A DNA stretch of 64,000 nt, taken from RPRB01 sp035501615 (GTDB lineage: Bacteria > Myxococcota > Myxococcia > Myxococcales > Myxococcaceae). Position 1 is the stretch's first letter, and each line of letters begins with the position of its first letter. The notes below the pieces were generated by a model that saw nothing but the letters and a program-made list of their open reading frames with translations, searched no databases and was not told the origin of the DNA. The stretch spans positions 1 to 64,000 of the forward strand of contig DATJVY010000088.1 of NCBI GenBank assembly GCA_035501615.1, given 5' to 3'. A program made the translations under genes and the position numbers. Below, piece after piece: positions 51,205 through 60,012 of the stretch.

Positions 51205-52251
51205 ATGAACGTTCTCCGGTCCTTTGCCCCCGCGGCGCTCGCCGCCTTCGTGCTGGCCTGCGCCTGTACCAAGCAGGCTTCCACCGCCACGGCCGCCTCC
51301 GGAGGAGTCGCTCCGGACAAGGTCGTCGCCACCTACAACGGGGGGAAGATCACCGCCGGCGAGCTGGAGAAGGAGGCCCGGCCCCAGATCGCCGAGCTGG
51401 AGAACAAGATGTTCCAGACCCGGAAGCAGGTCCTGGAGCAGATGGCGATGGAGCGCATCGTCAAGGCCGAGGCGGCCAAGGCCAGCCTCAGCGAGCAGGA
51501 CTACATCCGGAAGCGCGTCGATGAGGCGCCGGTCCAGCCGCCCACCGAGGCGCAGGAGCGCCAGTTCTACGATCGGCTGAAGAGCGGCGGCCAGATTCCG
51601 CCCGACGCGACCTTCGAGTCTCTCAAGGAGCGCATCGGCCAGGCGCTGGTGAACCAGCAGCGGCAGGGCCAGATGCAGAAGGTGATCGCCGAGCTCCAGA
51701 AGCAGGCCAACCTCAAGATCGACCTCCCGCAGCCGCGCGTGCAGGTCGCGGCCGAGGGGCCGGCCCGCGGGCCCAAGGACGCTCCGGTCACCATCGTGGA
51801 GTTCTCGGACTTCGAGTGCCCGTACTGCGGCGCGGCGCACGACACCGTCGAGCAGGTGATGAACACCTACGCCGGCAAGGTTCGGCTCGTGTACCGGCAG
51901 TTCCCGCTGAGCTTCCATCCCCACGCGGCGAAGGCGGCCGAGGCCTCGCTCTGCGCCGCGGACCAGGGGAAGTTCTGGGAGTACCACGACGTGCTGTTCA
52001 AGGATCAGAAGAAGCTCGAGCCCACCGACCTCAAGGCGCACGCCAGCGAGGTCGGCATGGACGCCCAGAAGTTCGGCCAGTGCCTCGACTCGGGCGAGAA
52101 GAAGAAGGCGGTCGACGCCGACCAGGCGGCCGGTCTGCAGGCCGGGGTCGGGGGAACGCCGGCCTTCTTCATCAACGGCATCTTCCTGAACGGCGCGCAG
52201 CCCCTCGACGAGTTCAAGAAGGTGATCGACGGGGAGCTCGCCTCGCGGTGA
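51205..52251 (+). CDS. Lipoprotein fusing a SurA-like N-terminal domain to a DsbA thioredoxin domain
   Basis: The 348-residue precursor has a lipoprotein signal (AAFVLACAC, likely Cys19). A helical SurA/PrsA N-terminal-like chaperone segment (about 45-175: VVATYNGGKITAGELEKEAR, RKQVLEQMAMERIVKAEA) follows. A DsbA-like domain with the redox site FECPYCGAAHD (Cys205 and Cys208) and the cis-Pro loop GVGGTPAFFING completes it. It probably folds or oxidises exported proteins at the periplasmic face. ATG 51205 is preferred; ATG 51175 would add ten residues before the signal. The start of pyrF overlaps its stop by 4 bp. Confidence 0.88.
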   Translation: MNVLRSFAPAALAAFVLACACTKQASTATAASGGVAPDKVVATYNGGKITAGELEKEARPQIAELENKMFQTRKQVLEQMAMERIVKAEAAKASLSEQDYIRKRVDEAPVQPPTEAQERQFYDRLKSGGQIPPDATFESLKERIGQALVNQQRQGQMQKVIAELQKQANLKIDLPQPRVQVAAEGPARGPKDAPVTIVEFSDFECPYCGAAHDTVEQVMNTYAGKVRLVYRQFPLSFHPHAAKAAEASLCAADQGKFWEYHDVLFKDQKKLEPTDLKAHASEVGMDAQKFGQCLDSGEKKKAVDADQAAGLQAGVGGTPAFFINGIFLNGAQPLDEFKKVIDGELASR

Positions 52252-52967
52252 ACGAGGCCCGCGAGCGCATCGCCTGGGCGGCGGACCTGCCGCTCGACGA
52301 CGCGCTCCGGCTGTGGCCGCTGCTCTCCCCGGTCGTGGGAGTGGTGAAGGTGGGGCTCTCGCTCTTCGTCGAGCACGGCCCCAGAGCCGTCGAGGCCTTC
52401 CGCACGCAGGGCGCGGCGGTGTTCCTGGATCTCAAGCTGCACGACATCCCGAACACGGTGGAGAGCGCCGCCGAGGCCGCGGGAGGGCTCGGTGCGGGGT
52501 ACCTCACGGTGCACGCCTCCGGCGGCGAGGAGATGCTCCGCGCGGCGGTGCGCGGCGCGGAGCGCGGGGCCGGGCGGGCGAAGGTGGCGGCGCCACGCAT
52601 CCTGGCGGTGACCGCGCTCACCTCCCTCTCGGACGCGGACGTCGGCGGGCTCGGCTTCGGTCCGTCGGTGGGAGCGATGGCGGCGCGGCTCGCGGAGGTG
52701 GCGGTGCGCGCCGGCGCAGGGGGCCTGGTCTGCTCGGCCCGCGAGGTCCCCGCGCTCCGGGCGCGCCACCCCGAGCTGTTCCTCTGCACTCCGGGAATCC
52801 GCCCGGCGGGCGCGGAGGTGGGAGACCAGGCCCGGGTGGAGACGCCGGCCGCGGCCATCGCTGCCGGGTCGAGCCTGCTGGTCGTGGGCCGGCCGCTGCA
52901 CGGCGCCCCCGACCCGGCCGCGGCCGCACGGGCGCTGAACGCCGAGGTCGCCCGGGCGCTCGGCTGA
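52248..52967 (+). CDS. pyrF: Orotidine-5'-phosphate decarboxylase
   Basis: The 239-residue TIM barrel has VGVVKVGLSLFVEHG, the catalytic Lys-Asp network in VFLDLKLHDIPNTV, LTVHASGG, TPGIRPAG and the phosphate-binding VVGRPLHGAPDP. It decarboxylates OMP to UMP in pyrimidine synthesis. The GTG start overlaps the previous stop (GTGA), linking a housekeeping enzyme to a periplasmic redox lipoprotein. A hairpin follows 15 nt after the stop. Confidence 0.94.
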   Translation: MNEARERIAWAADLPLDDALRLWPLLSPVVGVVKVGLSLFVEHGPRAVEAFRTQGAAVFLDLKLHDIPNTVESAAEAAGGLGAGYLTVHASGGEEMLRAAVRGAERGAGRAKVAAPRILAVTALTSLSDADVGGLGFGPSVGAMAARLAEVAVRAGAGGLVCSAREVPALRARHPELFLCTPGIRPAGAEVGDQARVETPAAAIAAGSSLLVVGRPLHGAPDPAAAARALNAEVARALG

Positions 52968-52982
52968 GCGGTGGGACTCACC

Positions 52983-53000
52983 GGCGCTGACTCCAGCGCC
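52983..53000 (+). terminator. Hairpin after pyrF, possible terminator
   Basis: GGCGCTG-ACTC-CAGCGCC is a perfect 7-bp GC-rich stem with a 4-nt loop, 15 nt after the pyrF stop. The following AGGTCTTCTCC is only modestly T-rich, so termination is plausible but weak. Confidence 0.5.
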
Positions 53001-53019
53001 AGGTCTTCTCCACCGTGAC

Positions 53020-53039
53020 GCTTCGGTTGGCTCCGAAGC
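53020..53039 (+). promoter_or_regulatory. Second hairpin in the pyrF downstream gap
   Basis: GCTTCGG-TTGGCT-CCGAAGC forms a perfect 7-bp stem with a 6-nt loop, ending 32 nt before the next start. It could be a second terminator or a leader hairpin of the downstream gene. Confidence 0.35.
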
Positions 53040-53071
53040 ATCGGAGCGGGGAGGGCGGGCAGCGTGGCAAC

Positions 53072-53788
53072 ATGTCCCGACTCGTCCCGCACCGTCCGCA
53101 CGCCGTCCTCCAGGACGACGACCTCGCCTACGTCCGTCGGTCCTACCTCCCGCTCGACGAGGTTGCCCGGAAGGAGGGCCTCGGCCCCGATGCGCTGAGG
53201 CGCTGGATCGAGGCGAGGCAGCTGCCAGGCCCCGCCTACCTGCTCCCCGACGGGACACCGATGTTCCCGGCCGACCTCCTCGCGCTCGTGCGCTCGGCGG
53301 GTGGGTTCGACGCGGTGGAGCAGCACTTCGCCACCCGGACCGAGATCGCCGCGCAGATGGCGGGCATCGCCCCCGGCACGCGCGAGGAGGACTGGGAGGA
53401 CTACCTCTCCGGCGAGTATGGCATCTGCCTCCGCCAGGTCACCCCCGAGACGCTGGTGGTCAAGGAGATGCTGGTCGAGCGCATCGGGCACGCGCTCGAG
53501 CACCCCACTCCGGGAGATCCGCGCTGGCGCCGGGCCCTGGCGTTCCAGATCGACGGCCTCGATGCGCTCCTGCGTCCGTTCGCGCGGGTGGATCGGATGC
53601 GGTTCGGGCGACCCACCTCGCGCGAGCGCCTCGTCGAGGCCCCGAGACGACGCTGGCCCTGGCTCGCTGGCGGTGCGCCGGCGGATCAGCCCGCGACCCG
53701 CGCCCTCTGCGCGAGGAACTCGGCGAGCGTCCGAACGCCGATGCCCGTGGCGCCCTTGGCCATGTATCCCCGCTCGCGCGGCGCCTGA
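53072..53788 (+). CDS. DUF6058-like small protein with HTH-like N terminus
   Basis: The 238-residue frame begins MSRLVPHRPHAVLQDDDLAYVRRSYLP. The segment LDEVARKEGLGPDALRRWIEARQLPGPAYLLPDG resembles a MerR/HTH-like helix pair followed by the pattern of DUF6058 proteins (LPGPSY-type motif). The core region ends near residue 190. The last 40 residues look like antisense of the convergent pepA gene, which it overlaps by 103 bp, so they may not be conserved. Function is unknown; a DNA-binding or natural-product-linked role is only a possibility. Confidence 0.6.
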   Translation: MSRLVPHRPHAVLQDDDLAYVRRSYLPLDEVARKEGLGPDALRRWIEARQLPGPAYLLPDGTPMFPADLLALVRSAGGFDAVEQHFATRTEIAAQMAGIAPGTREEDWEDYLSGEYGICLRQVTPETLVVKEMLVERIGHALEHPTPGDPRWRRALAFQIDGLDALLRPFARVDRMRFGRPTSRERLVEAPRRRWPWLAGGAPADQPATRALCARNSASVRTPMPVAPLAMYPRSRGA

Positions 53789-55206
53789 GAGGGGCCGGCG
53801 ATGTCGAGGTGGGCCCACGGAGTGTCGCCCACGAACTCCCGGAGGAAGACCGCGGCGGTGATCGCCCCGCCCCAGCGCTCCCCGGAGTTCTTCATGTCCG
53901 CGACGTCGGAGCGGAGGGTCTCCTTCTGGAGGTCCACCAGGGGAAGCCGCCAGAAGGCCTCGCCGGCGCGCGCCGCCGCGCCGAGCAGCTCGCTGGCCAG
54001 ACCGTCGCTGTTGGTGAACAGCCCTCCGACCCAGCTCCCCAGCGCCACCACGCAGGCACCGGTCAGGGTCGCCACGTCGACGAGGGCAGCGGGCTTCTGT
54101 TCCACGGCGTAGGCCAGCACGTCTCCGAGCACGAGGCGTCCCTCGGCGTCGGTGTTGGTCACCTCCACCGTCTTCCCCAGCCGGGAGATCAGGATGTCGC
54201 CGGGGCGGTAGGCCGTGCCGCTGGGCATGTTCTCCGCCGCCCCGAGGTACCCGTACACCGGGAAGGGCAGCTCGAGCTCGGCGGCGATCTGCATCGCCCC
54301 CAGCACCGCGGCGCTCCCGGCCATGTCGGTCTTCATGTCGGCCATGTTCTCGACCGACTTCAGCGACAGCCCCCCCGAGTCGAAGGTGATGGCCTTGCCC
54401 ACCAGGGCCACCGGCCGAGCGCGGGACGCCGCCGTCTTCCGCGGGCGGTACACCAGCTCGACCATCCGGGGCGTGTTCTGGCTCCCCTGGCCCACCGCGG
54501 AGAACATCCCCATCCGGAGCCGCTTCAGCTCCTTCGGGCCGCTCACCTTCACCTCCAGCCGGTGCGCCCTCGCCATCCGGGAGGCTTCCTCGGCCAGCAT
54601 CTCGGGCGTGAGGTGACCCGCGGGCTCGTTCACCAGCGTCCGGGCGAAGTTGGCCGCCTCCGCGATCCGGAGCGCCCTCTCCAGCGTCGCCCCGAGCGAG
54701 CGCCCACCGCCCGAGTCGTCGGGGAGCAGGAAGCGGACGGAGTCGAGCTCCACCCGCTCGTCCTGGCCGTCGGTGCGGTAGCGGTCGAAGCGGTACGCCC
54801 CGAGTGCCGCGCCCTCGGCCACCGGCCCCAGCGTGGTCGCGGGGTCTCCGGGAAGCGCCATCGCGACCGAGCGCGCCCGGGCCCGCTGGGCGGCCTTCAC
54901 CCCGCGCCCGGCGGCCTGACGGAGCGACTCGGCGTCGATGCGGTCCCCCGGCCCGGTTCCCACCAGCACCACCCGCGCCGAGGGGAGCTTCCCCTGCGAG
55001 TGGAGAACGAAGGTCTGATCGGGCTTGCCCCGGAAGCCCTCCTCGGCGGCGGCGCGGAGCAGCTGGCCGCCCAGCGCGCGGTCCACCACCGAGACCGGTC
55101 CGCCGGGCTTCGCGGACTCGGGGACGAAGAGCACCAGCACGTCGGCGCGGGTACCGGCAGGCACCCCGGAGGCCAGGGCGAATCGAGGACCGGGAAGGTC
55201 GGGCAT
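53686..55206 (-). CDS. pepA: Leucyl aminopeptidase (M17)
   Basis: The 506-residue protein has an M17 N-terminal domain (about 1-165) and a catalytic C-terminal domain. NEPAGHLTPEMLAEEA, VGKAITFDSGGLSLK (metal-binding Lys and Asp), MKTDMAGSAAVLGAM and the family signature NTDAEGRLVLGDVL with the catalytic Arg are all present. It removes N-terminal amino acids in peptide turnover and depends on two metal ions. It is 7 nt downstream of the XRE-family regulator gene in the same direction. Confidence 0.95.
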   Translation of the reverse strand: MPDLPGPRFALASGVPAGTRADVLVLFVPESAKPGGPVSVVDRALGGQLLRAAAEEGFRGKPDQTFVLHSQGKLPSARVVLVGTGPGDRIDAESLRQAAGRGVKAAQRARARSVAMALPGDPATTLGPVAEGAALGAYRFDRYRTDGQDERVELDSVRFLLPDDSGGGRSLGATLERALRIAEAANFARTLVNEPAGHLTPEMLAEEASRMARAHRLEVKVSGPKELKRLRMGMFSAVGQGSQNTPRMVELVYRPRKTAASRARPVALVGKAITFDSGGLSLKSVENMADMKTDMAGSAAVLGAMQIAAELELPFPVYGYLGAAENMPSGTAYRPGDILISRLGKTVEVTNTDAEGRLVLGDVLAYAVEQKPAALVDVATLTGACVVALGSWVGGLFTNSDGLASELLGAAARAGEAFWRLPLVDLQKETLRSDVADMKNSGERWGGAITAAVFLREFVGDTPWAHLDIAGPSQAPRERGYMAKGATGIGVRTLAEFLAQRARVAG

Positions 55207-55213
55207 AGGGAGT

Positions 55214-56722
55214 TCAGTCGCCGTCGCGCCGGCGCCGCGATGCAGCGTCCTTGCCGGCCTCGTGGACCAGGAGCGGGGAGAAGAAGCAGTCCTTCTTCGT
55301 GTACTCGTCGAAGGCGAAGGCGAAGCGGTAGCTCGCCGCCGCGCGCTGGTTGCAGTCGGTGCGCTCGCAGAACCGGCAGCTGATTCCGGTCTGCACCGCG
55401 TCGCGCCGCAGGTCGGTGGTGGGGAGCCCGTAGGCGAGGAACTGCGAGTTCTCGGCGTGCGTCCCCAGCCCGATGCTGTAGGCGGTTCCGTGGACGATGG
55501 AGCCGCCGATGGGCTGCAGCTGGACCTTGGCGAAGCAGAAGTAGGTCGTCCCGTCCGGCATCATCGAGTACTGGCGGGTGAGCTGGGACGGGTTGAGGAA
55601 GGCGAGGTGCACCGCCCACTTCCCGCACGAGCCGCTGGACGCGAACTTGAGCCCGGTCCCGCTGTAGCGCTTGCTGATGTTCCCAGCGAGATCGGCCCGC
55701 AGGAAGTGGAACGGCACGCCGAGGCGCTTGGGGTCGCTCAGGTTGCAGAGGCGGTGGGCGACCGTCTCGTAGGTGGTGCCGAACACCTGGCTCAGGAGCT
55801 CGACGTCGTAGCGGCTGCGCTGCACCTCCCGGAAGAAGTCACCGTAGGGGAGGAGGAGCGCGCCGGCGAAGTAGTTGGCGAGGTTGACCTTGATGAGCTT
55901 GGGGGTCTCGGCGTGGCGGGTCCGCGTCCCTCCGAGGATGGAGTCCAGCAGCCGGTCCTGGTCCATCAGGAGGAGCCCGATGGAGGTGGCCAGCTGGAAC
56001 TTGAGGGGCTGCTCCGTCAGCGTGGGGGAGAGGGTGAGCGTGCGCCGCTCGGGGTCGAGACGGCGGACGACGGAGCTGCCCGCAGGCGCGGGCGCGACCT
56101 CCACCCGGTATGCGAAGTGCTCCTCGACCAGCTGGATGAGCTGGTGCGAGGTCACCTGCCGGTCCTCGGCGAAGTCGCGGCGCAACCGCTCGGCCTGCTC
56201 CTCCAGCTCGGGGAACCAGTTGCGCTTGGCCTGGAGGAAGTCCGACACCTCGTCGAAGGGCGAGTAATCCAGCTGGACCTCGGCGCCTCCCACCGGTGCC
56301 GTGGCGCCGCTCCCGGAGGTCTGCTGGGTGGTGACCTTCTCCAGCTGGGTGCGGGTGTTCTTGTAGAGGTTGAAGAGCGCGGCGACGGTGCCGGCGAGCT
56401 TCGGCTCGGCGGAGAGGTGCTCCAGGTCCTCGGGGTCGATCTCCAGCGACTTGAGGAGCGGCTCGTCGAGGAGCTTGGCCAGGGTCTCGTCCACCGGCCC
56501 TGGGCCCAGCGAGCCCATGAACTGCTCGGGGTCCTGGTCGAAGTAGCGGAGCGCCTTCCAGAGGAGGGGGAAGGGCATCACCCGCTTCCCCTTCTCGATG
56601 AGGTTCAGGTACGCCGGGGACACCCCGAGGTCGCGCGCGGCGTCCGACTGCTTCACGTGGCGCTGGAGCCGGAGCGTCCGGAGCTTGAGCCCGACGCTGG
56701 TGTTGAGGCTGCTCTCGTTCAT
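55214..56722 (-). CDS. XRE-family regulator with IrrE-like and ScfR C-terminal domains
   Basis: The 502-residue protein starts with a helix-turn-helix (about 10-65, QSDAARDLGVSPAYLNLIEKGKR). A linker and an ImmA/IrrE-like region (about 165-330) follow, in which the expected HExxH is replaced by TSIGL (LATSIGLLLMDQD), while NYFAGALLLPYGDFF is retained. The short-chain-fatty-acyl regulator C terminus has GTGLKFASSGSCGKW and the cysteine cluster CRFCERTDCNQRA. Relatives (RamB/PrpR-like) control acetate, propionate or glyoxylate metabolism by sensing acyl-CoA. The loss of HExxH argues against protease activity. ATG 56722 is preferred over GTG 56731. Confidence 0.87.
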   Translation of the reverse strand: MNESSLNTSVGLKLRTLRLQRHVKQSDAARDLGVSPAYLNLIEKGKRVMPFPLLWKALRYFDQDPEQFMGSLGPGPVDETLAKLLDEPLLKSLEIDPEDLEHLSAEPKLAGTVAALFNLYKNTRTQLEKVTTQQTSGSGATAPVGGAEVQLDYSPFDEVSDFLQAKRNWFPELEEQAERLRRDFAEDRQVTSHQLIQLVEEHFAYRVEVAPAPAGSSVVRRLDPERRTLTLSPTLTEQPLKFQLATSIGLLLMDQDRLLDSILGGTRTRHAETPKLIKVNLANYFAGALLLPYGDFFREVQRSRYDVELLSQVFGTTYETVAHRLCNLSDPKRLGVPFHFLRADLAGNISKRYSGTGLKFASSGSCGKWAVHLAFLNPSQLTRQYSMMPDGTTYFCFAKVQLQPIGGSIVHGTAYSIGLGTHAENSQFLAYGLPTTDLRRDAVQTGISCRFCERTDCNQRAAASYRFAFAFDEYTKKDCFFSPLLVHEAGKDAASRRRRDGD

Positions 56723-56833
56723 CCTACCCACGCCCCGGGAGGCCGGGTCCGTCTCGGCTGTAGCAGCGGCCGGCCAGATTTACAAACGAATCCACTGGGA
56801 AGGCGCAGGCTTACGGCGCCTTGCGTCGAGAAT

Positions 56834-58447
56834 TTACAATCCTTGCCCCGGGGGGAGGCGGCACACCTCGCCCTGGAGCCCCCAGCGGCGAATCCAGTCG
56901 GCCGCGGCCGTGTCGAGCCGCGCCCGGTCGGCCGGGCCCCGGACGAGACAGTCCTCGAGCCCCCAGCCGGGAGGCAGGTTGCCCGAGTAGCCGTTGAGGG
57001 TGGGGACGCCCGAGGCGTCGGTGGCCCAGACGGCGTCGATCTGGCTCCTCCAGGCCGGCCAGCCATCCGGCGCGGGCGTGTAGACGAAGGCGGCGCAGCG
57101 GGGCACGACGGCGGCGGCGAGGCGGTCCACCCGCCCCCGCTCCTCGGCGGGCGAGAAGTGGGCGAACGACACTCCCTGCTCGAGGAGACAGCCGAGCCCG
57201 AGGAGCGCGGCAGCCCACCACCCGCGGCGCCGGGCGGCGTCTACCGCCAGGGCGAGCCCCGCGGCCCAGGCCAGGAGGACCAGCAGTCCGAGCCGGGGGA
57301 CGGCACGGATGGCCGCGGCCCCGGGGAGGAGCGCCGCGACGGCGTTCCAGGGCGAGGCGCCGCGCCACGGGCCGAGCTGCGTTCCGAGAACGACGAGCAG
57401 TGCCGCCGTGACCGCGAGCACCCGCGCGACCGGGCGATGTCTCGCCCACCACAGCCCGGCCAGAGCCACCCCGGTGGTGACCAGGCCCACGCCGAGCTCC
57501 TGCTCGCCGGTCTGGGTCCGCAGCCCGGGGAGCCGCCGGACCAGCGCCCCGTACCACCAGCTGTCGGGGCCGGGGTTGAGCCAGGACTGTCCGCGGGCGA
57601 GGAAGACGTTCTGCACCGGCCGGAGCCCCACCACCTGTGCCACCTGCCACCAGGTGTGCAGGAGCGGGAAGAGGAGGAGCGCGGAGAGCAGCGCTGCGCA
57701 GCCGATGGCGCGTCCGTCTTGCCGGAGCGCCTCCCCGAGCACGCCCCGCGTTCTCCGCCCGGCGAGCGCGACCGCGGCGGCCACCCCGAGCCCGAGGCCG
57801 AGAAACCACCAGAGGTAGTAGCTCGACCAGGCCTGGGCGGCGAAGGCGAGGCCCGCCCCGAGCCACGCCAGCCGCGCCCGCACCGTGCCCGGCGCCCGGA
57901 GCGCACCCGCCACGAGGCCGAGCACCAGGAGGAGCCACGCTGCCCCGACCAGCTGCGGGTGGTTGAGGACGTGGATGCGTGGCGCGCCCGCCGCGAGCAG
58001 CACCGCTCCCATCGCGGCCGCGACGCGGCCCACCCCGAGGACCGTTCGCAGCGCCCAGGTGCCCACGGCAGCGTTGAGCGCGGTGGTGGTGAGGAGCCAC
58101 AGCGCGTAGGCCCGGTCCGGACCTGCGCCGAGGGCCCGGAAGAGCCAGTAGGGCGGGGCGACCCCGAGCAGCACGTCGCTGTAGGCCCCGACGTCCGGGG
58201 CGGGATGGAAGAAGGGTAGCTCCCAGAAGCGGCGGTGGAGCGGATGGCCCACCAGCCAGACCCAGGTGTGCTCGATGCAGTAGTGCACGAAGCGCACGTC
58301 GCCGGCGTCCCCCGGCACCCGGGCGAGCCCGCTCGCGAGGAGCCGGTGGTGCGCGAGCAGGAGCGACGCGACGACCGCGAGGGCCGGGGCGAGAAAGAGG
58401 CCGGCGTCCGCCGCCGGGCGCCGGTGTAGAAGCGGAGCCGGTTCCAC
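56834..58447 (-). CDS. Multi-pass membrane protein, YfhO/GT-C-like
   Basis: The 537-residue protein has about eleven hydrophobic helices and a soluble C-terminal tail (about 440-537) that ends LPPGQGL. The first large loop contains WELPFFHPAPDVGAYSDVLLG, a pattern seen in YfhO/GT-C-type membrane glycosyltransferases, where an Asp there is important. A polyprenyl-linked sugar donor is therefore possible. GTG 58447 is the only start giving the first helix. It abuts the GTG of the divergent gene at 58448, so the two have no intergenic DNA. No specific substrate can be assigned. Confidence 0.68.
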   Translation of the reverse strand: MEPAPLLHRRPAADAGLFLAPALAVVASLLLAHHRLLASGLARVPGDAGDVRFVHYCIEHTWVWLVGHPLHRRFWELPFFHPAPDVGAYSDVLLGVAPPYWLFRALGAGPDRAYALWLLTTTALNAAVGTWALRTVLGVGRVAAAMGAVLLAAGAPRIHVLNHPQLVGAAWLLLVLGLVAGALRAPGTVRARLAWLGAGLAFAAQAWSSYYLWWFLGLGLGVAAAVALAGRRTRGVLGEALRQDGRAIGCAALLSALLLFPLLHTWWQVAQVVGLRPVQNVFLARGQSWLNPGPDSWWYGALVRRLPGLRTQTGEQELGVGLVTTGVALAGLWWARHRPVARVLAVTAALLVVLGTQLGPWRGASPWNAVAALLPGAAAIRAVPRLGLLVLLAWAAGLALAVDAARRRGWWAAALLGLGCLLEQGVSFAHFSPAEERGRVDRLAAAVVPRCAAFVYTPAPDGWPAWRSQIDAVWATDASGVPTLNGYSGNLPPGWGLEDCLVRGPADRARLDTAAADWIRRWGLQGEVCRLPPGQGL

Positions 58448-59962
58448 GTGCGCGCGCGCTTTTCGCTGAGTTCCGGGCGGACCACAACGGCCGTGGCGCT
58501 GCTGGCCATGGTGGCCGTCGTGCTCTGGCGGTCGCTGCCCTTCCTCGGCCCGGTGCCGCCCGAGGGGCTCTACAACTCCGACAGCGCGCTCCCGGTGCTG
58601 ATGGCCAACCTCGCCACCGGGGCCCCGGTGGACTGGCTCCTCTGGGGGCAGGACCGGTTCGGGAGCTGGCCCTTCCTGCTCGCCCGGGGCGGTGGAGCCG
58701 CCCTCGGACGGGCGTGGACGCCGCACGGGATGCACGTGGCGCGCGTGCTGTGGATGACCGCGGCCCTCGTGCCCTGGCTCGCGCTCGCCGGCCGCGCCCG
58801 GCTCGTGGCGGCGGCGGCGTGGCTCCTGCTCCCCGTGCTCAACCCGCTCCTCGGACGCGTGCTGGTGGATCTCGGGACGGTGGACGGGTGGCAGCTGCCG
58901 GCGCTGCTCTGGGCCTGGTGGGGCCTGCGGGAGGCGGCCGTCACCCCACGGCCGGGGAGGTGGCTCGCCCTGGCGACGGTGGCCGGCGCGCTCGCGACGT
59001 GGACGTCGCTGATCAGCGCGCCACTCCTCCTCGTGCTCGCGGCGGTCGAGGGGACGGGGCGCGGCCTCGGCCGGGCGCGCGCGGCGCTGCTCGTGCTGCC
59101 CGCGCTGGCGGGGGTGGTGCTCGAGTCGGTGGTGCGGGCTTCATGGCATGAAGCCGTGCGGGGCCGGGGCTGGCCCGACCTGCGCACCCCGGCCCGGCTG
59201 GACACCGGCCACCTCCTCGAGAACGTGCGACAGGTGGCCTCGGTCGCCTGGGGCGTGGGTGCGGTGCCGTGGCTGGTCGCCGCGCTCGCCGGGACGCTCG
59301 TCGTGGTGCTCGCCGGGCCCCGGCGCGAGGAGCCCGAGCGGCGCACCGTGCTCGGGGCCACGGGAGCGGCCCTCGTGGCGCTCGGGGTGGTGGTCGCGGT
59401 CAAGCACGTCCGCGACAACGGCTACAACCCGCGCTACCTCGGGGTGGGCCTGGGGCTGGCGGTGCTCTCGGTCGCCGTCGCGGCCGGTCTCGTGGTCCGG
59501 CAGGCACTCGCGCGGAGGTGGCCGCGGGCCGAGCGGGCCGTGCCGGCGGCCGCCGCCCTCGGGGCGGTGGTGCTGCTCGCGCCGGTCGCCGGGCCGGACG
59601 CGCGCGAGACGGCGCTCCGTCCCGGGGCGCAGGAGATCGCCTCCTGCCATCGGGGCGCGGCGCTGGTCGCGGGCTACTGGCGCACCTACGCCCTGGCCGC
59701 CCTCCTGCCACCGGGGACGGTGGTGCCCGTGCCCCGCGCCGGGGACTGGAACCGGCGGCCGGACTGGGTCGCAGCCCTCGGCGACGGGCGCCCGGTCCTG
59801 GTGGGACGTCCGGACTCCGGGGTGGCCGCGCCGGAGCAACTCGTCGAGCGCGGCGTCCCGCTTCTCCTCGTCTCCCCGGACGTCCTCCTCCTGCCGCCAT
59901 TCCCCGGGGAGTCGGCCGGTGAACGGCTCTCGGTCTACCGTCCGGCGGCCGTCCGCCGCTGA
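58448..59962 (+). CDS. Multi-pass membrane protein of unknown function, GT-C-like
   Basis: The 504-residue protein has an N-terminal helix (about 12-27), then LYNSDSALPVLMANL with an acidic pair in the first periplasmic loop, about eight more hydrophobic helices, and a soluble C-terminal domain (about 395-504). The layout recalls PMT-like GT-C glycosyltransferases, as does the divergent neighbour, but sequence similarity between the two is not obvious by eye. The GTG at 58448 directly abuts the divergent start. ATG codons near 58508 are possible later starts. The DUF1015 gene follows 50 nt downstream on the same strand. Confidence 0.62.
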   Translation: MRARFSLSSGRTTTAVALLAMVAVVLWRSLPFLGPVPPEGLYNSDSALPVLMANLATGAPVDWLLWGQDRFGSWPFLLARGGGAALGRAWTPHGMHVARVLWMTAALVPWLALAGRARLVAAAAWLLLPVLNPLLGRVLVDLGTVDGWQLPALLWAWWGLREAAVTPRPGRWLALATVAGALATWTSLISAPLLLVLAAVEGTGRGLGRARAALLVLPALAGVVLESVVRASWHEAVRGRGWPDLRTPARLDTGHLLENVRQVASVAWGVGAVPWLVAALAGTLVVVLAGPRREEPERRTVLGATGAALVALGVVVAVKHVRDNGYNPRYLGVGLGLAVLSVAVAAGLVVRQALARRWPRAERAVPAAAALGAVVLLAPVAGPDARETALRPGAQEIASCHRGAALVAGYWRTYALAALLPPGTVVPVPRAGDWNRRPDWVAALGDGRPVLVGRPDSGVAAPEQLVERGVPLLLVSPDVLLLPPFPGESAGERLSVYRPAAVRR

Positions 59963-60012
59963 CACCGGGGGCCCCGGCCGCGCGAGCGCCCTGCTAGAAG
60001 CGAGTGCGACCG

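Noticed and set aside
53686..53788. 103-bp overlap of the DUF6058-like gene with pepA as a sign of a false gene
   Set aside because: The first 190 residues of the plus-strand protein look like a real protein; only the tail is antisense-like, so the gene was kept with reduced confidence.
55025..58219. Plus-strand open frame of over 1000 codons opposite pepA, the XRE regulator and a membrane gene
   Set aside because: It spans three well-supported minus-strand genes and shows no domain; it is a GC-driven shadow.
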